64,000 bases of DNA from Terriglobus aquaticus (GCF_025685415.1 NZ_JAGSYB010000001.1:4030001-4094000); one strand, 5' to 3'; counted from the first letter of the stretch, positions 43,855 through 51,891 are shown. Numbers and translations: made by a program. The notes: generated by a model not told the origin, from the letters alone.

Positions 43855-44304
43855 ATGGCAACCAAAAAGGCAAGCAAGACCGCGGCAAAGAAATCATCGG
43901 CGAAGAAGACGACACGTGCGTCGACTGCGGCGAAGAAGTCTGCAGCGAAGAAGAGTTCGGCGAAGAAATCCACTGCAAGCAAGAAGACGCCTGCGAAGAA
44001 GACTGCACGGAAGACCACAAGCAAGAGCACTGCGAAGAAGACGATTTCGGCGAAGTCGAGTTCCGCGAAGAAGTCGACCTCGACCAAGGGAGCAGGGAAG
44101 AAGTCAGCCGGACGGAAATACTCCCCGGCGGCTTCGAAGCAGGTGGGCCAGGAGATGCACGAGATGCATCGTGGTCAGCTGAAGATTGGTCGGAGCAACA
44201 AGAAGGTGACGAATCCAAAGCAGGCGATCGCCATTGGATTGTCGGAGGCACGTCGCGCGGGCAAGAAGGTTCCGCCGAACCCGAACAATCCGAAGAAGAA
44301 GTAA
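43855..44304 (+). CDS. histone-like Lys/Ala-rich protein with DUF6496 C-terminus
   Basis: 149 residues. Residues 1-88 are Lys/Ala/Ser/Thr repeats as in bacterial H1-like proteins. Residues about 90-145 (VGQEMHEMHRGQLKIG, NKKVTNPKQAIAIGLSEARRAGKKVP) match DUF6496, a small conserved domain often attached to such tails. A role in DNA or RNA binding is inferred from charge. The ATG at 43855 has AGGGAGAA upstream. It is the second histone-like gene in the window; the tails are similar but the C-terminal domains differ. A strong terminator follows. Confidence 0.87.
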   Translation: MATKKASKTAAKKSSAKKTTRASTAAKKSAAKKSSAKKSTASKKTPAKKTARKTTSKSTAKKTISAKSSSAKKSTSTKGAGKKSAGRKYSPAASKQVGQEMHEMHRGQLKIGRSNKKVTNPKQAIAIGLSEARRAGKKVPPNPNNPKKK

Positions 44305-44318
44305 GAGTTGCGGAAAGT

Positions 44319-44358
44319 GAAACGGCGTCCCGGGACCGGGACGCCGTTTCTGTTTTTT
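44319..44358 (+). terminator. intrinsic terminator of the DUF6496 gene
   Basis: GAAACGGCGTCCCG (44319-44332) pairs perfectly with 44337-44350 around GGAC, followed by TG and six T. It lies between convergent genes. Confidence 0.9.
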
Positions 44359-44398
44359 ACCTCTCGCCTCACGAAATACCGGAGCGAGGTCGACTGGC

Positions 44399-44740
44399 TT
44401 ACTTGGTGGAGGGTGTCGTTGCAGCCGGGGTGCTGGAGGTGGATGCAGGCGTGCTCGCCGGTTTCGAGCTTTCGTCCGGCTTGGCACCGCCGTCGCTTTT
44501 TGTGGCTTCACTCGAACCGGTGCCTGCCTCGCCTGAGGCACCCGCGGGCGCAGGCTTCTTGCCGCTGGAGTAGAGGTCGGCGTACCATCCGCCGCCCTTG
44601 AACTGCACGGCAGGCGCGGTGATGGTCCGTTCGAGCCGCCCTCCGCAGAACGGACATTCGGTCAGTTCGGGATCGCTGAACTTCTGGCGCTTTTCGGTGA
44701 GCCTGTGACAGGCAGTGCATTGGTATTCGTACAGGGGCAT
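44399..44740 (-). CDS. FmdB-family zinc ribbon protein
   Basis: 113 residues. The N-terminal 45 residues are the FmdB/CxxC ribbon: MPLYEYQCTACHRLTEKRQ and ELTECPFCGGRLER, four cysteines for zinc, then the usual QFKGGGWYADLY. The rest is a Ser/Thr/Pro/Ala-rich disordered tail. FmdB was first noted as a putative regulator of formamidase; the general role is unknown. It follows serA by 29 bases and is probably in its operon. An AGGA ribosome binding site precedes the ATG. Confidence 0.9.
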   Translation of the reverse strand: MPLYEYQCTACHRLTEKRQKFSDPELTECPFCGGRLERTITAPAVQFKGGGWYADLYSSGKKPAPAGASGEAGTGSSEATKSDGGAKPDESSKPASTPASTSSTPAATTPSTK

Positions 44741-44769
44741 AGCTTTGTCCTACGTGCTCGTTGCTGCGG

Positions 44770-46395
44770 TTACGCTTCCGGTGACGCTTCAGCCTTGCTC
44801 AGTTCCACCAGGCGCACCGTGGCGATGGCTTCCACCTTGCGGAGCGCATTCACAGCGTCTTGCGCTTTGGATGCGCTGGGAGCGTCGATCTGCACCACGG
44901 CCATCGCCTGGCCCTGCGGAACGCTCTGCGATCGCACACTGCGGCCCAGCGCGAAGTTGGCCACGTTGATGCCGCACTCGCCAAGCACGGTGCCGATGCG
45001 GCCGATCACGCCCGGAACGTCATGGTTGCGAATGACGAGCAGCGTGCCGGTGAGCGGGGCTTCGATGTCGATGCCGTCCAGCGAGAGCAGGCGCGGCGAG
45101 TTGCCGTGCAGCACGGTCGCGCTGGCGCGGGCGTCACCCTCTGCGGAGTGCAGCACCAGCTTCAGCACGGAACCAGCGCCGCCCGAAGCGAACTCCTTGC
45201 GGTCTTCCTGAATGCGGATGCCGCGCTCCTGCGCGACGGCGGCGGAGTTGATGTGATTCACCTGTTCGGAATCACGGAGGACGCCGGCAAGAAGAGCGTT
45301 GCGGATGAGGTCGGTCTTGGAGGCGGCGAGGCGACCGGCGTAGGCGATCTCGATGTTCTCGAGGTGGCCCGGCGTGGCATGCGCCAGGAAAGTGCCAAGG
45401 CGCTCCGCGAGATCGATGAAGGGCGCGACCTCGACGTACTCTTCGCGGGTGAGCGACGGCACGTTGACGGCGTTCTGAACCACGCCGCTCTTCAGGTAGG
45501 CGCTCACCTGTTGGGCAAGCTGGATGCCGATGGCTTCCTGCGCCTCGTCGGTCGATCCCCCCAGGTGCGGCGTGAGAATGACCTTGTCTTCGTTGTAGAA
45601 GGGCGAGTCCTTCAGCGGCTCCACAGTGAAGACGTCGAGCGCGGCCCCGCCGACCTTTCCGCTTTGCAGACCTTCCAGGAGGTCGGCATCGTTGATCAGT
45701 TCGCCGCGGGCGCAGTTCACGATACGGATGCCGGGCTTCATGATGCCGATGGAGTGGCGGTTGATCATGCCCTCGGTCTGCGGCGTCAGGCCCACGTGCA
45801 GCGTGAGGTAGTCGGAGTTGGAGAAGATCTGGTCGATGCTGACCAGGGAGACGCCGTTCTCGCGCGCAATCACCGGCGCTACGAACGGGTCGAACGCGAT
45901 CAGGTCCATCCCGAAGGAGCGGGCCCGGCGCGCGACTTCGATGCCGATGCGCCCCAGGCCGACGATGCCGAGCGTTTTGCCGCGGAGTTCCGTGCCCTGC
46001 AGGTTCTTCTTGTCCCACTTGCCTGCGTGCATGCCGGTGTTGGCGCGCGGAATCTGGCGGGCCATGGTGATCATGAGGCCCAGCGTGAGTTCCGCGACGG
46101 CCACGGCGTTGGCGCCGGGCGTGTTCATGACCACAACGCCGCGGTGGGTGGCTGCGTCTGCGTCGATGTTGTCGACGCCTACGCCAGCCCGGCCGATTAC
46201 GCGGAGTTTCGGGGCGGACTCCAGCAGCTTGGCGGTGACCTGCACGGCGGAACGGACGACGAGCGCGTCGGCGTCGGCCAGTTCGGCTTCCAGTCCATTC
46301 TGAATCTGGTCGGCGGTGACAACCTGCCATGAGGGTTCCTGGCGGAAGACGGCGAGCGTGGCAGGCGATACTTTCTCAGCAAGAACGATTTTCAT
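44770..46395 (-). CDS. serA: D-3-phosphoglycerate dehydrogenase
   Basis: 541 residues, the long SerA type. The NAD-binding domain has LGIVGLGRIGIEVARRA. Substrate and catalytic residues lie in VNCARGELIND, ALDVFTVEP and LTPHLGGSTDEAQ (His), followed by the intervening domain and a C-terminal ACT domain (TLLVIRNHDVPGVIGRIGTVLGECGINVANFALGR) for serine feedback. It is the first step of serine synthesis. ATG 46395 is chosen over a longer reading because the family begins MKIVLAEKVS and a TATACT box lies ten bases upstream. Confidence 0.96.
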   Translation of the reverse strand: MKIVLAEKVSPATLAVFRQEPSWQVVTADQIQNGLEAELADADALVVRSAVQVTAKLLESAPKLRVIGRAGVGVDNIDADAATHRGVVVMNTPGANAVAVAELTLGLMITMARQIPRANTGMHAGKWDKKNLQGTELRGKTLGIVGLGRIGIEVARRARSFGMDLIAFDPFVAPVIARENGVSLVSIDQIFSNSDYLTLHVGLTPQTEGMINRHSIGIMKPGIRIVNCARGELINDADLLEGLQSGKVGGAALDVFTVEPLKDSPFYNEDKVILTPHLGGSTDEAQEAIGIQLAQQVSAYLKSGVVQNAVNVPSLTREEYVEVAPFIDLAERLGTFLAHATPGHLENIEIAYAGRLAASKTDLIRNALLAGVLRDSEQVNHINSAAVAQERGIRIQEDRKEFASGGAGSVLKLVLHSAEGDARASATVLHGNSPRLLSLDGIDIEAPLTGTLLVIRNHDVPGVIGRIGTVLGECGINVANFALGRSVRSQSVPQGQAMAVVQIDAPSASKAQDAVNALRKVEAIATVRLVELSKAEASPEA

Positions 46396-46405
46396 CGGTG
46401 AGGAC

Positions 46406-46411
46406 AGTATA
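46406..46411 (-). promoter_or_regulatory. -10 box of serA (leaderless arrangement)
   Basis: TATACT on the minus strand, ten bases before the ATG; CTGCTT seventeen bases further upstream is a weak -35 candidate. The same box and GTCC follow-on occur before the ATP-grasp operon. Confidence 0.5.
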
Positions 46412-46589
46412 TCGGCGGCTTCCACTTCAAGCAGGGCGACCACGCTGGACCGCCATCCGCACCGTTCAAACGTTTCCAGGACTTCGCGCGTCCTAGGCTG
46501 TACCTCTCGAGACTTCGTCCCCGTACGTGAGGGTCCTGTGTCACCTGCGCGCCTGTTGAAAGCCGCAGCCGGGGAGAAAGAAGGGTCCG

Positions 46590-47423
46590 ATGCGGCACTC
46601 CAATCTGCTGTTCTGTTGGCTCGCTCTGGCGTTCCCCTGCATGCAGGCGCAGGACAAACCGATACCGAACCAGGACGCCCTGCGCCAACGCGCCATTGTC
46701 ACGGCCGAGCACACGATGGAGCAGCGCGACCGCTACGAATGCCGCGAGCGGCAGGTGCAGAACGACCTGGACGGGAAGGGCAAGGTCAAGAAGTCGACCG
46801 TCACGGAGCAGGACTTCTTCTTTCTGCATGGCCGGCCGATCATGCGCGAAATCAGCCGCGACGGAAAGCCGCTGAGTGATGTGGACAAGAAGAAGCAGGA
46901 CGACCGCGTTCGCAAGCAGATAGAAGATGCCGAGAAAGCCTTCAAGAAAGATAAGCGCGGCGACGGCGGACCGATGTCCTCCCGCAACTTCCTGCGGCTC
47001 GCCAAGCTGGCCAACGAACGTCGCGTGATGGTGAGTGGCCGGCCGACCATCGTCTTCGACGTGATCGACAACCCGGACAACAAGGGTGGCGACATCCCGC
47101 AGCGTATCGTGGCAGCGATGCGCGGAACCATTAGCGTGGACGAGGAGACCGGTCACGTGCAGGACCTGAACGTGACCGGCGTGCGCGACGTGAAGATCGC
47201 GGGCGGCCTGGTGGCGAACATACACAAAGGTTTTCAACTGCACACAATTTCTGGTCCGCAGAAGGACGGCGTGTGGCTGCTGAAGGCGATCTACGGCTCG
47301 GGCGACGCGCGGATGGGGTTGTTCTTTCATCCGGCGGCCAGCTTCAAGGCCGAGGTGGAAAGCTGCAGGCTGTACAACGTGGAGGCGGATGCCACAGTGA
47401 AGGAAGTGGAAGGCAAGCAGTAG
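46590..47423 (+). CDS. secreted protein of unknown function
   Basis: 277 residues. Signal peptide MRHSNLLFCWLALAFPCMQAQ. The mature protein is charged and helical at first (RQRAIVTAEHTMEQRDRYECRERQVQNDL, KKKQDDRVRKQIEDAEKAFKK), then beta-rich (RVMVSGRPTIVFDVI, MRGTISVDEETGHVQDLNVTGVRDVKI, MGLFFHPAASFKAEVESCRLYN). The second half resembles the barrel-like lipoprotein-carrier fold of LolA/MucB-type proteins, but I see no diagnostic motif. GAAAGAAGG precedes the ATG. It stands alone, with a terminator downstream shared with the convergent PAP2 gene. Confidence 0.75.
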   Translation: MRHSNLLFCWLALAFPCMQAQDKPIPNQDALRQRAIVTAEHTMEQRDRYECRERQVQNDLDGKGKVKKSTVTEQDFFFLHGRPIMREISRDGKPLSDVDKKKQDDRVRKQIEDAEKAFKKDKRGDGGPMSSRNFLRLAKLANERRVMVSGRPTIVFDVIDNPDNKGGDIPQRIVAAMRGTISVDEETGHVQDLNVTGVRDVKIAGGLVANIHKGFQLHTISGPQKDGVWLLKAIYGSGDARMGLFFHPAASFKAEVESCRLYNVEADATVKEVEGKQ

Positions 47424-47452
47424 GCGAGAGCAGTCCAAGAACGCAGGAAGGA

Positions 47453-47480
47453 AAGGGCCTCCCTTGCAGGAGGCCTTTCA
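47453..47480. terminator. terminator between convergent genes
   Basis: GGCCTCC (47457-47463) and GGAGGCC (47470-47476) pair around six bases and extend by a G-T and A-T pairs to AAAGG / CTTT. It serves the plus-strand unknown gene and possibly the minus-strand PAP2 gene. Confidence 0.7.
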
Positions 47481-47506
47481 CTGTGTGGTGCTGCGGCGCC
47501 GACGCT

Positions 47507-49084
47507 CTAGTTCGCCCCGTCCGTTGCCGCAAAGCGCACGGCATAGTTGCCAACCTGCTGGCCTTCCTGAATGCCTGCTGTGATGTCAGACCGATAGTGG
47601 ATGCCGGCGTACAGGCGCGACATACCAGCCTCTTGCGCTTGTTGCGTGAAGTAGCTCGCGCCATCCGGGAACAGACTTCCAAGCACCGTTGCGGCCGCAG
47701 ACGAGAAGACCGAGTGCCCTGAGACGTAAGAAGGGAAGTTCGGCAGCGCGATCTGCGTCTTGATGCTCGGGTCCAGTTGCGACGGCCGGGGATTGTCGTA
47801 GAAGTACTTGGTATCCCAGCAGGCGATGGCACCGTCGTGCAGAGCCATGTTGAGCAGGGCAAAGGTGCGTGCAGCGCGGACCTCGCTCTGGCCGGCCTTC
47901 ACGATGTAGGGCACGGCAATCGTGTCCCAGTGGCCCGGCGGCGTCGGCGTGCTGGCACCGTCGCCCCACTTCAGCACGGTTGCAAGCTGGTCGCCCGTGA
48001 TGTTGTTTACCGAGGCTTTCACTTCGGCGGTTTCGGTCTTCATCTGTGCAGACGAGGTGGACGGCGGAGGTCCGGGACGCACCGCGACGATGTCCGTGGG
48101 CGCCATTAGCCAGCCTTTGACCTGGCCAAACAGCGGAAGCATAGGCGGGCGGGCGGGACTGTCCTGGCTGATCCAGGCGATCTGCCCCGTGGCGATGGTG
48201 CGGTCCGTGATGGCCTGCCAGACGGCCGCGGTGCCGCCGGCGGCTTTCATGCCGTCGGTGCCGGCGCGTGCCGTGAAGATCGCGGCAACGCTCTTGCCCA
48301 AGGCAAAGCCAGCATCGACATCACTCTGGGTCGCGCGGCCGGAAATGCGCGCGACCATCAGCTGTTCCTGCGTCTTTGCGTTGATCTCGTCGACCGAGGT
48401 GGGAAACATCAGCGTCAGCAAGACTGAGTTCACGCCAGCTTCCACCGCGTCCTCCGACGGGTAAGACGGAATACCGCTTGACGGCAGCAGGCTCTGCACT
48501 GACTTGTCCACTGCGGAGGGCGAAGGGCGCTTGTACAGGTATTTGAAGTACCAGGCGGCTTTCAGCGCCTCAAACTGTGCGACTGAAACGTAGCTGTAGG
48601 CGCGCGCGGCGTACGGCGGGTTGCTGAAGGGGTACTGCGGATCGGCGAACGGATTGGCCGCGCTAGGCACGGGGTAGGTGCCGTCGGAGTTGGGAGCGGG
48701 CGGCAGGTCGGACTTGGCCGCGAGCTCGCGCATCACCTCGTTCCAGCGCAATACGCCGCCGCTGCTCCAGTAGGTGATGGAGGATTTCTGAGCGTCGGTC
48801 AGAGCGGCCTGATCGGACTTGATCTGCGCGATCTCCGAGGCGTACGTAGCGGAGTTGACCGCTGCAGGCGCGGCTACCGGAATCTGCGAGGGCCCGGACA
48901 GAACGATCATCTTCCACGAGCCTGCGTTTGCGTCGACGTTAGAGAAGGTTTGCGTGGGCAGAGGTTCGGTGGTGCTGATGTCTTTACCACATCCGGTCGG
49001 GATGCTGGAGACGCCAAGCGCCGCAAACGCCATGAGGAGCGTTCCGATGCTGAGACGAACAGGGAGTGTTTTGAGGATCTTCAC
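47507..49084 (-). CDS. vanadium haloperoxidase/PAP2-like phosphatase lipoprotein with internal duplication
   Basis: 525 residues. The export signal ends near PTGCG (Cys32), possibly a lipobox. The C-terminal half has all three PAP2 motifs: K426-x6-R433-P434 (KYFYDNPRP), S455-G456-H457 (PSYVSGH) and S489-R490...H496...D500 (SRLYAGIHYRSD). These bind phosphate or vanadate in acid phosphatases and haloperoxidases. Residues about 161-270 align with about 405-520 but have lost the key residues: KYLYKRPSP, PSYPSED (His to Asp) and SGRATQSD (His lost). It is coupled to the downstream end of an outer-membrane protein gene by an ATGA overlap. Confidence 0.85.
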   Translation of the reverse strand: MKILKTLPVRLSIGTLLMAFAALGVSSIPTGCGKDISTTEPLPTQTFSNVDANAGSWKMIVLSGPSQIPVAAPAAVNSATYASEIAQIKSDQAALTDAQKSSITYWSSGGVLRWNEVMRELAAKSDLPPAPNSDGTYPVPSAANPFADPQYPFSNPPYAARAYSYVSVAQFEALKAAWYFKYLYKRPSPSAVDKSVQSLLPSSGIPSYPSEDAVEAGVNSVLLTLMFPTSVDEINAKTQEQLMVARISGRATQSDVDAGFALGKSVAAIFTARAGTDGMKAAGGTAAVWQAITDRTIATGQIAWISQDSPARPPMLPLFGQVKGWLMAPTDIVAVRPGPPPSTSSAQMKTETAEVKASVNNITGDQLATVLKWGDGASTPTPPGHWDTIAVPYIVKAGQSEVRAARTFALLNMALHDGAIACWDTKYFYDNPRPSQLDPSIKTQIALPNFPSYVSGHSVFSSAAATVLGSLFPDGASYFTQQAQEAGMSRLYAGIHYRSDITAGIQEGQQVGNYAVRFAATDGAN

Positions 49085-50049
49085 GGAGCGACGCGCCTTT
49101 CGCGGTGGTAGGTGAACATGATGCCGGAGGTGAACATCGTCGCCTGCCCGGTGTTGCGGCCCTGGAACGTGTTGCTGTAGCTGGCCCAGTACTGGACGTC
49201 ATGGAAGTGCGGCAGAGGGTATTGCACTTCAATGCCGGCGCGCGATTCGTTCACGCGGTTCGAGACGAAAGGCATGTCCTGCCGGCGAATGTCGCCGCCG
49301 CCACGCGTGTTCATCTGGCTGAAGGTGCCGGCGATCTTTAGGTCGCGGCGGTAGTAGCCCACGTTGAAGCCGTACTGCGACTGGTTGGGCATGGCGACCT
49401 GGTTGCTCAGGTAGAGCTGGCCGTTGGTGTAGTAGTAGGGCCGGTCGAGCGTGACCTTGTCGCGCAGCGTGTAGGCAAGCGAGCCGTCCAGGTACAGGCC
49501 GCGACGGCCGAGAAAATTCAGCGACGCGCGGCCGAAGGCAGACTTGCTGTGTGTGCCGATGGAGAGCGGCATCTGGTCGGGGCTGTAGTCCGTGGTGGGC
49601 ACGCTGCCGCCGAGCAGTGCAATGGCGTGGAACGAGCCGTGATTGTCCATGGGGCGCTGGAAGAGGTTCAGCTTCACGGCACCGGTAAAGTCCTGGAAGC
49701 CCGATTGCGGATGCAGCACGCCGGCACTTGCCTGGGTCCAGATGTACGGCGTCTGTGCGAGCACATTGATGCGGTTCGTGATGCCGTAATTGGCCATACC
49801 GGAAACGGAGTTGGTCGTGACTGTGCCGATGTTGCCGTTGGTGCGCTCGAGCGTGCCTTCCCAGTACTGCGACCACTGGCTGCGCGTGTAAATGGAGCCG
49901 GCACAAAGGGTGCCGCGGGCTAGCATAATGCCGTCCTCCAGCGTTTGCGCGTGCGCGGCCACGCCCATGGCCGTTATGACCACGCCAGCTAAGGATGAGA
50001 GCGCCCGTGAAGCCTTGCGGCAAGATGCAGGCGGCGTATGTGAGTGCAT
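49081..50049 (-). CDS. outer-membrane beta-barrel protein, meta-pathway transporter-like
   Basis: 322 residues. Signal peptide MHSHTPPASCRKASRALSSLAGVVITAMGVAAHAQ. The mature part consists of alternating aromatic/hydrophobic strands with turns (GITNRINVLAQTPYIW, GAVKLNLFQRP, SQYGFNVGYYRRDLKIAGTF, HDVQYWASYSNTFQG, TSGIMFTYHRERRV). This is typical of the SphA/meta-pathway phenol porin-like superfamily. No substrate can be named. Its stop overlaps the PAP2 gene start (ATGA), so it is translated first. GAGGA lies seven bases before the ATG, and a leader hairpin (50068-50100) sits just upstream. Confidence 0.78.
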   Translation of the reverse strand: MHSHTPPASCRKASRALSSLAGVVITAMGVAAHAQTLEDGIMLARGTLCAGSIYTRSQWSQYWEGTLERTNGNIGTVTTNSVSGMANYGITNRINVLAQTPYIWTQASAGVLHPQSGFQDFTGAVKLNLFQRPMDNHGSFHAIALLGGSVPTTDYSPDQMPLSIGTHSKSAFGRASLNFLGRRGLYLDGSLAYTLRDKVTLDRPYYYTNGQLYLSNQVAMPNQSQYGFNVGYYRRDLKIAGTFSQMNTRGGGDIRRQDMPFVSNRVNESRAGIEVQYPLPHFHDVQYWASYSNTFQGRNTGQATMFTSGIMFTYHRERRVAP

Positions 50050-50052
50050 TCC

Positions 50053-50100
50053 AAGTTCCTCGGGTATGCCGACGCGCTGCTCACAGGAACGCGCGTCGGC
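50053..50100 (-). promoter_or_regulatory. leader hairpin whose loop can pair with the ribosome binding site
   Basis: GCCGACGCGC (50068-50077) and GCGCGTCGGC (50091-50100) form a perfect ten-pair stem with a 13-base loop in the 5' leader of the outer-membrane protein gene. In the mRNA the loop carries GTTCCT (50085-50090), complementary to AGGAAC of the ribosome binding site (50055-50060). The stem is seen directly; regulation is inference. Confidence 0.4.
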
Positions 50101-50238
50101 GCTCCATGAGTGCTTGCACCAAAGGTTGTCGGATACAGGGAGGATGCTAGGGCAGGGAGAGTACCTTCGTCCCGATGCTTGCGACCGATTTTGGCGTCGT
50201 CCTTTTGGAGGGCAGCGGCGAACGGGGAGGCACGCAGT

Positions 50239-51438
50239 TCAGCGGAACAAGTGGGGTACGAAGCTGCTGAGATTGCCGGTGACCGGTGTTCGTGATTCGC
50301 GCACGCCCATGCCACCGCACTCCTGATCGATCATCCACAGCCCGAGGACGGGATAACGGAGATCCGCAGTGCCGGGCTGGCCGTACAAGCGAATGCCCTC
50401 GCCACCTGCCTGGAAGCAGGCCGGCGGAGCCAACGCCTGGCAGACGAAGCGGCCGCCGCCGTAATCGCCCGGCGTTTGTGTCGTTCCCTGCGCGGTGACC
50501 GTCGTGATGTTGGCGCCCTCGCGGCTAAGCAGCGGTTTCCTGACGTACTCGCGCATGCCGCGCGGCTCGTCGAAGTACGCCTCCAGCAACAGCGGGTGGT
50601 CGGGGTAGAGCTCCCACAGGATTGGCAGGATGCCCTTGTTGGAGAGCAGCATTTTCCAGATGGGTTCGATCCAGATGATGCTGCGATAGAAGGCGAGCGC
50701 GGCCGGGCCGTACGTCTCGGTGAGCAGTGACTCCCAGGGGTAGAGCTTGAAGAGCGAGTAGATGGTGTTGTTCTGGAGGTCGACGAAGCGGTTCGCGTCG
50801 TCGTCCCAGCCAATCTCGTGCATCAACAACTGCTCGGTGCGCAGGCCGGCCTGCTGCGCGGTATCGCGCAGGTAGGTGGTGGTGAGCATGTCCTCGTCGG
50901 TATCGACGCTGGCGAAGTGCACGGGCTGGCGCAGGTACGGGGCGACGTCCTGCCACTTGGCAATCAGACGTTCATGCAGGCTATTGAACTGGTCGGCATC
51001 GGCGTGGGTGTCCTTCAGCCAGTCCCACTGGATGACCGCAGCTTCCAGTAGGGAAGTGGGCGTGTCGGCGTTGTACTCCAGCAGCTTGGGCGAGCCCTGG
51101 CCGTTGTACATCAGGTCGAAGCGGCCGTAGAGTGCGGGCGGCTCGTTCTCCCACGCCCACTCGATCAGCGGAACCGCCTGGGGCGGAATCGACAGGTCGG
51201 TGTAGCGTCTCTGATCGATCACGTGCTGCGCGGCAGCGAGGCACATGGTTTGCAGCTCGTTGGCGGCCGCTTCCAGCATGTCGATCTCGGTGCTGGTGAA
51301 CTCGTAATGCGCGGACTCGTCCCAGTAGACGGCACCCGGCACAGCGCTGGTCAGGTCATCGGGCGAATGAAAAGTGAGTCCGGCAGTCTCGACTTTGTTG
51401 CGCCAGTCTGCACGCGGTGCGTGTTCGAAGCGATGCAT
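50239..51438 (-). CDS. glutathionylspermidine synthase family protein (YgiC-like ATP-grasp)
   Basis: 399 residues. Family landmarks: GRFDLMYNGQGSPKLLEYNADTPTSLLEA, FYRSIIWIEPIWKMLLSNKGILPILWELYPDHPLLLEAYF, KPLLSREGANI and LGLWMIDQECGGMGVRES. The fold is ATP-grasp and forms a C-N bond. The stand-alone synthase domain without the amidase is the YgiC/YjfC type, whose product is not known. The gene lies three bases after a small YgiB-like lipoprotein gene, as in the enterobacterial ygiB-ygiC pair. Confidence 0.92.
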   Translation of the reverse strand: MHRFEHAPRADWRNKVETAGLTFHSPDDLTSAVPGAVYWDESAHYEFTSTEIDMLEAAANELQTMCLAAAQHVIDQRRYTDLSIPPQAVPLIEWAWENEPPALYGRFDLMYNGQGSPKLLEYNADTPTSLLEAAVIQWDWLKDTHADADQFNSLHERLIAKWQDVAPYLRQPVHFASVDTDEDMLTTTYLRDTAQQAGLRTEQLLMHEIGWDDDANRFVDLQNNTIYSLFKLYPWESLLTETYGPAALAFYRSIIWIEPIWKMLLSNKGILPILWELYPDHPLLLEAYFDEPRGMREYVRKPLLSREGANITTVTAQGTTQTPGDYGGGRFVCQALAPPACFQAGGEGIRLYGQPGTADLRYPVLGLWMIDQECGGMGVRESRTPVTGNLSSFVPHLFR

Positions 51439-51441
51439 GGG

Positions 51442-51822
51442 TTAGCTCCCCGAATGAAAGCTGCTGCCGAAGCCGCCGCGTGAGATGCCGTGGCCGCCGA
51501 GGAAGCCGTGACCACCCGAGAGCGGCGAAGCATAATTCGTGCCGCGAACGGCGTTGAAGCTGCCGCCCGATACGCGATCGCCGATGTTGTAGCCGCCGAA
51601 GCCGCCGTAGTAGGGCCGGTATACGTGCGGTATGAAGAGGAAGCCGCCGTGGCCGTCGGGCCGGCGCTCCTGCACGGTGCCGGGCTTGTCGCACAGGTTG
51701 TCGGCGACGACGGTGCCGTTTTCGTCGACACATCGTTGCATCTCTTTGGGGCGGCAGCCTGTGAGCAGGGAGACGGCAGCCGCGGCAACGAGCGGAGCGG
51801 CAACAGAAACAGAACGGCGCAT
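51442..51822 (-). CDS. small Gly-rich lipoprotein, YgiB-like
   Basis: 126 residues. Type II signal peptide with lipobox LLTGC (Cys23). The mature part is short, with two more cysteines (CVDENGTVVADNLC), then Tyr/Gly/Phe-rich sequence (PYYGGFGGYN, GGHGFLGGHGISRGGFGSSF). The RGGFG ending recalls enterobacterial YgiB (DUF1190), and the gene lies just before a YgiC-like ATP-grasp gene. The resemblance is short and judged from memory. An in-frame TAA lies just upstream, so ATG 51822 is the first usable start; it lies inside a 17-bp perfect inverted repeat. Confidence 0.78.
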   Translation of the reverse strand: MRRSVSVAAPLVAAAAVSLLTGCRPKEMQRCVDENGTVVADNLCDKPGTVQERRPDGHGGFLFIPHVYRPYYGGFGGYNIGDRVSGGSFNAVRGTNYASPLSGGHGFLGGHGISRGGFGSSFHSGS

Positions 51823-51857
51823 GGTGCAGAGAGTTTATCGCTCTGCACCATGCGCCG
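51815..51857 (-). promoter_or_regulatory. perfect 17-bp inverted repeat burying the lipoprotein start codon
   Basis: 51815-51831 and 51841-51857 are exact reverse complements separated by nine bases. In the minus-strand mRNA the ATG at 51822-51820 is inside the 3' arm. No ribosome binding site is visible before it. It may control translation; a terminator is unlikely because no T run follows. Confidence 0.6.
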
Positions 51858-51891
51858 CTCGTTTGTTTGCTGAGTTCGTTTGAACACTTTA

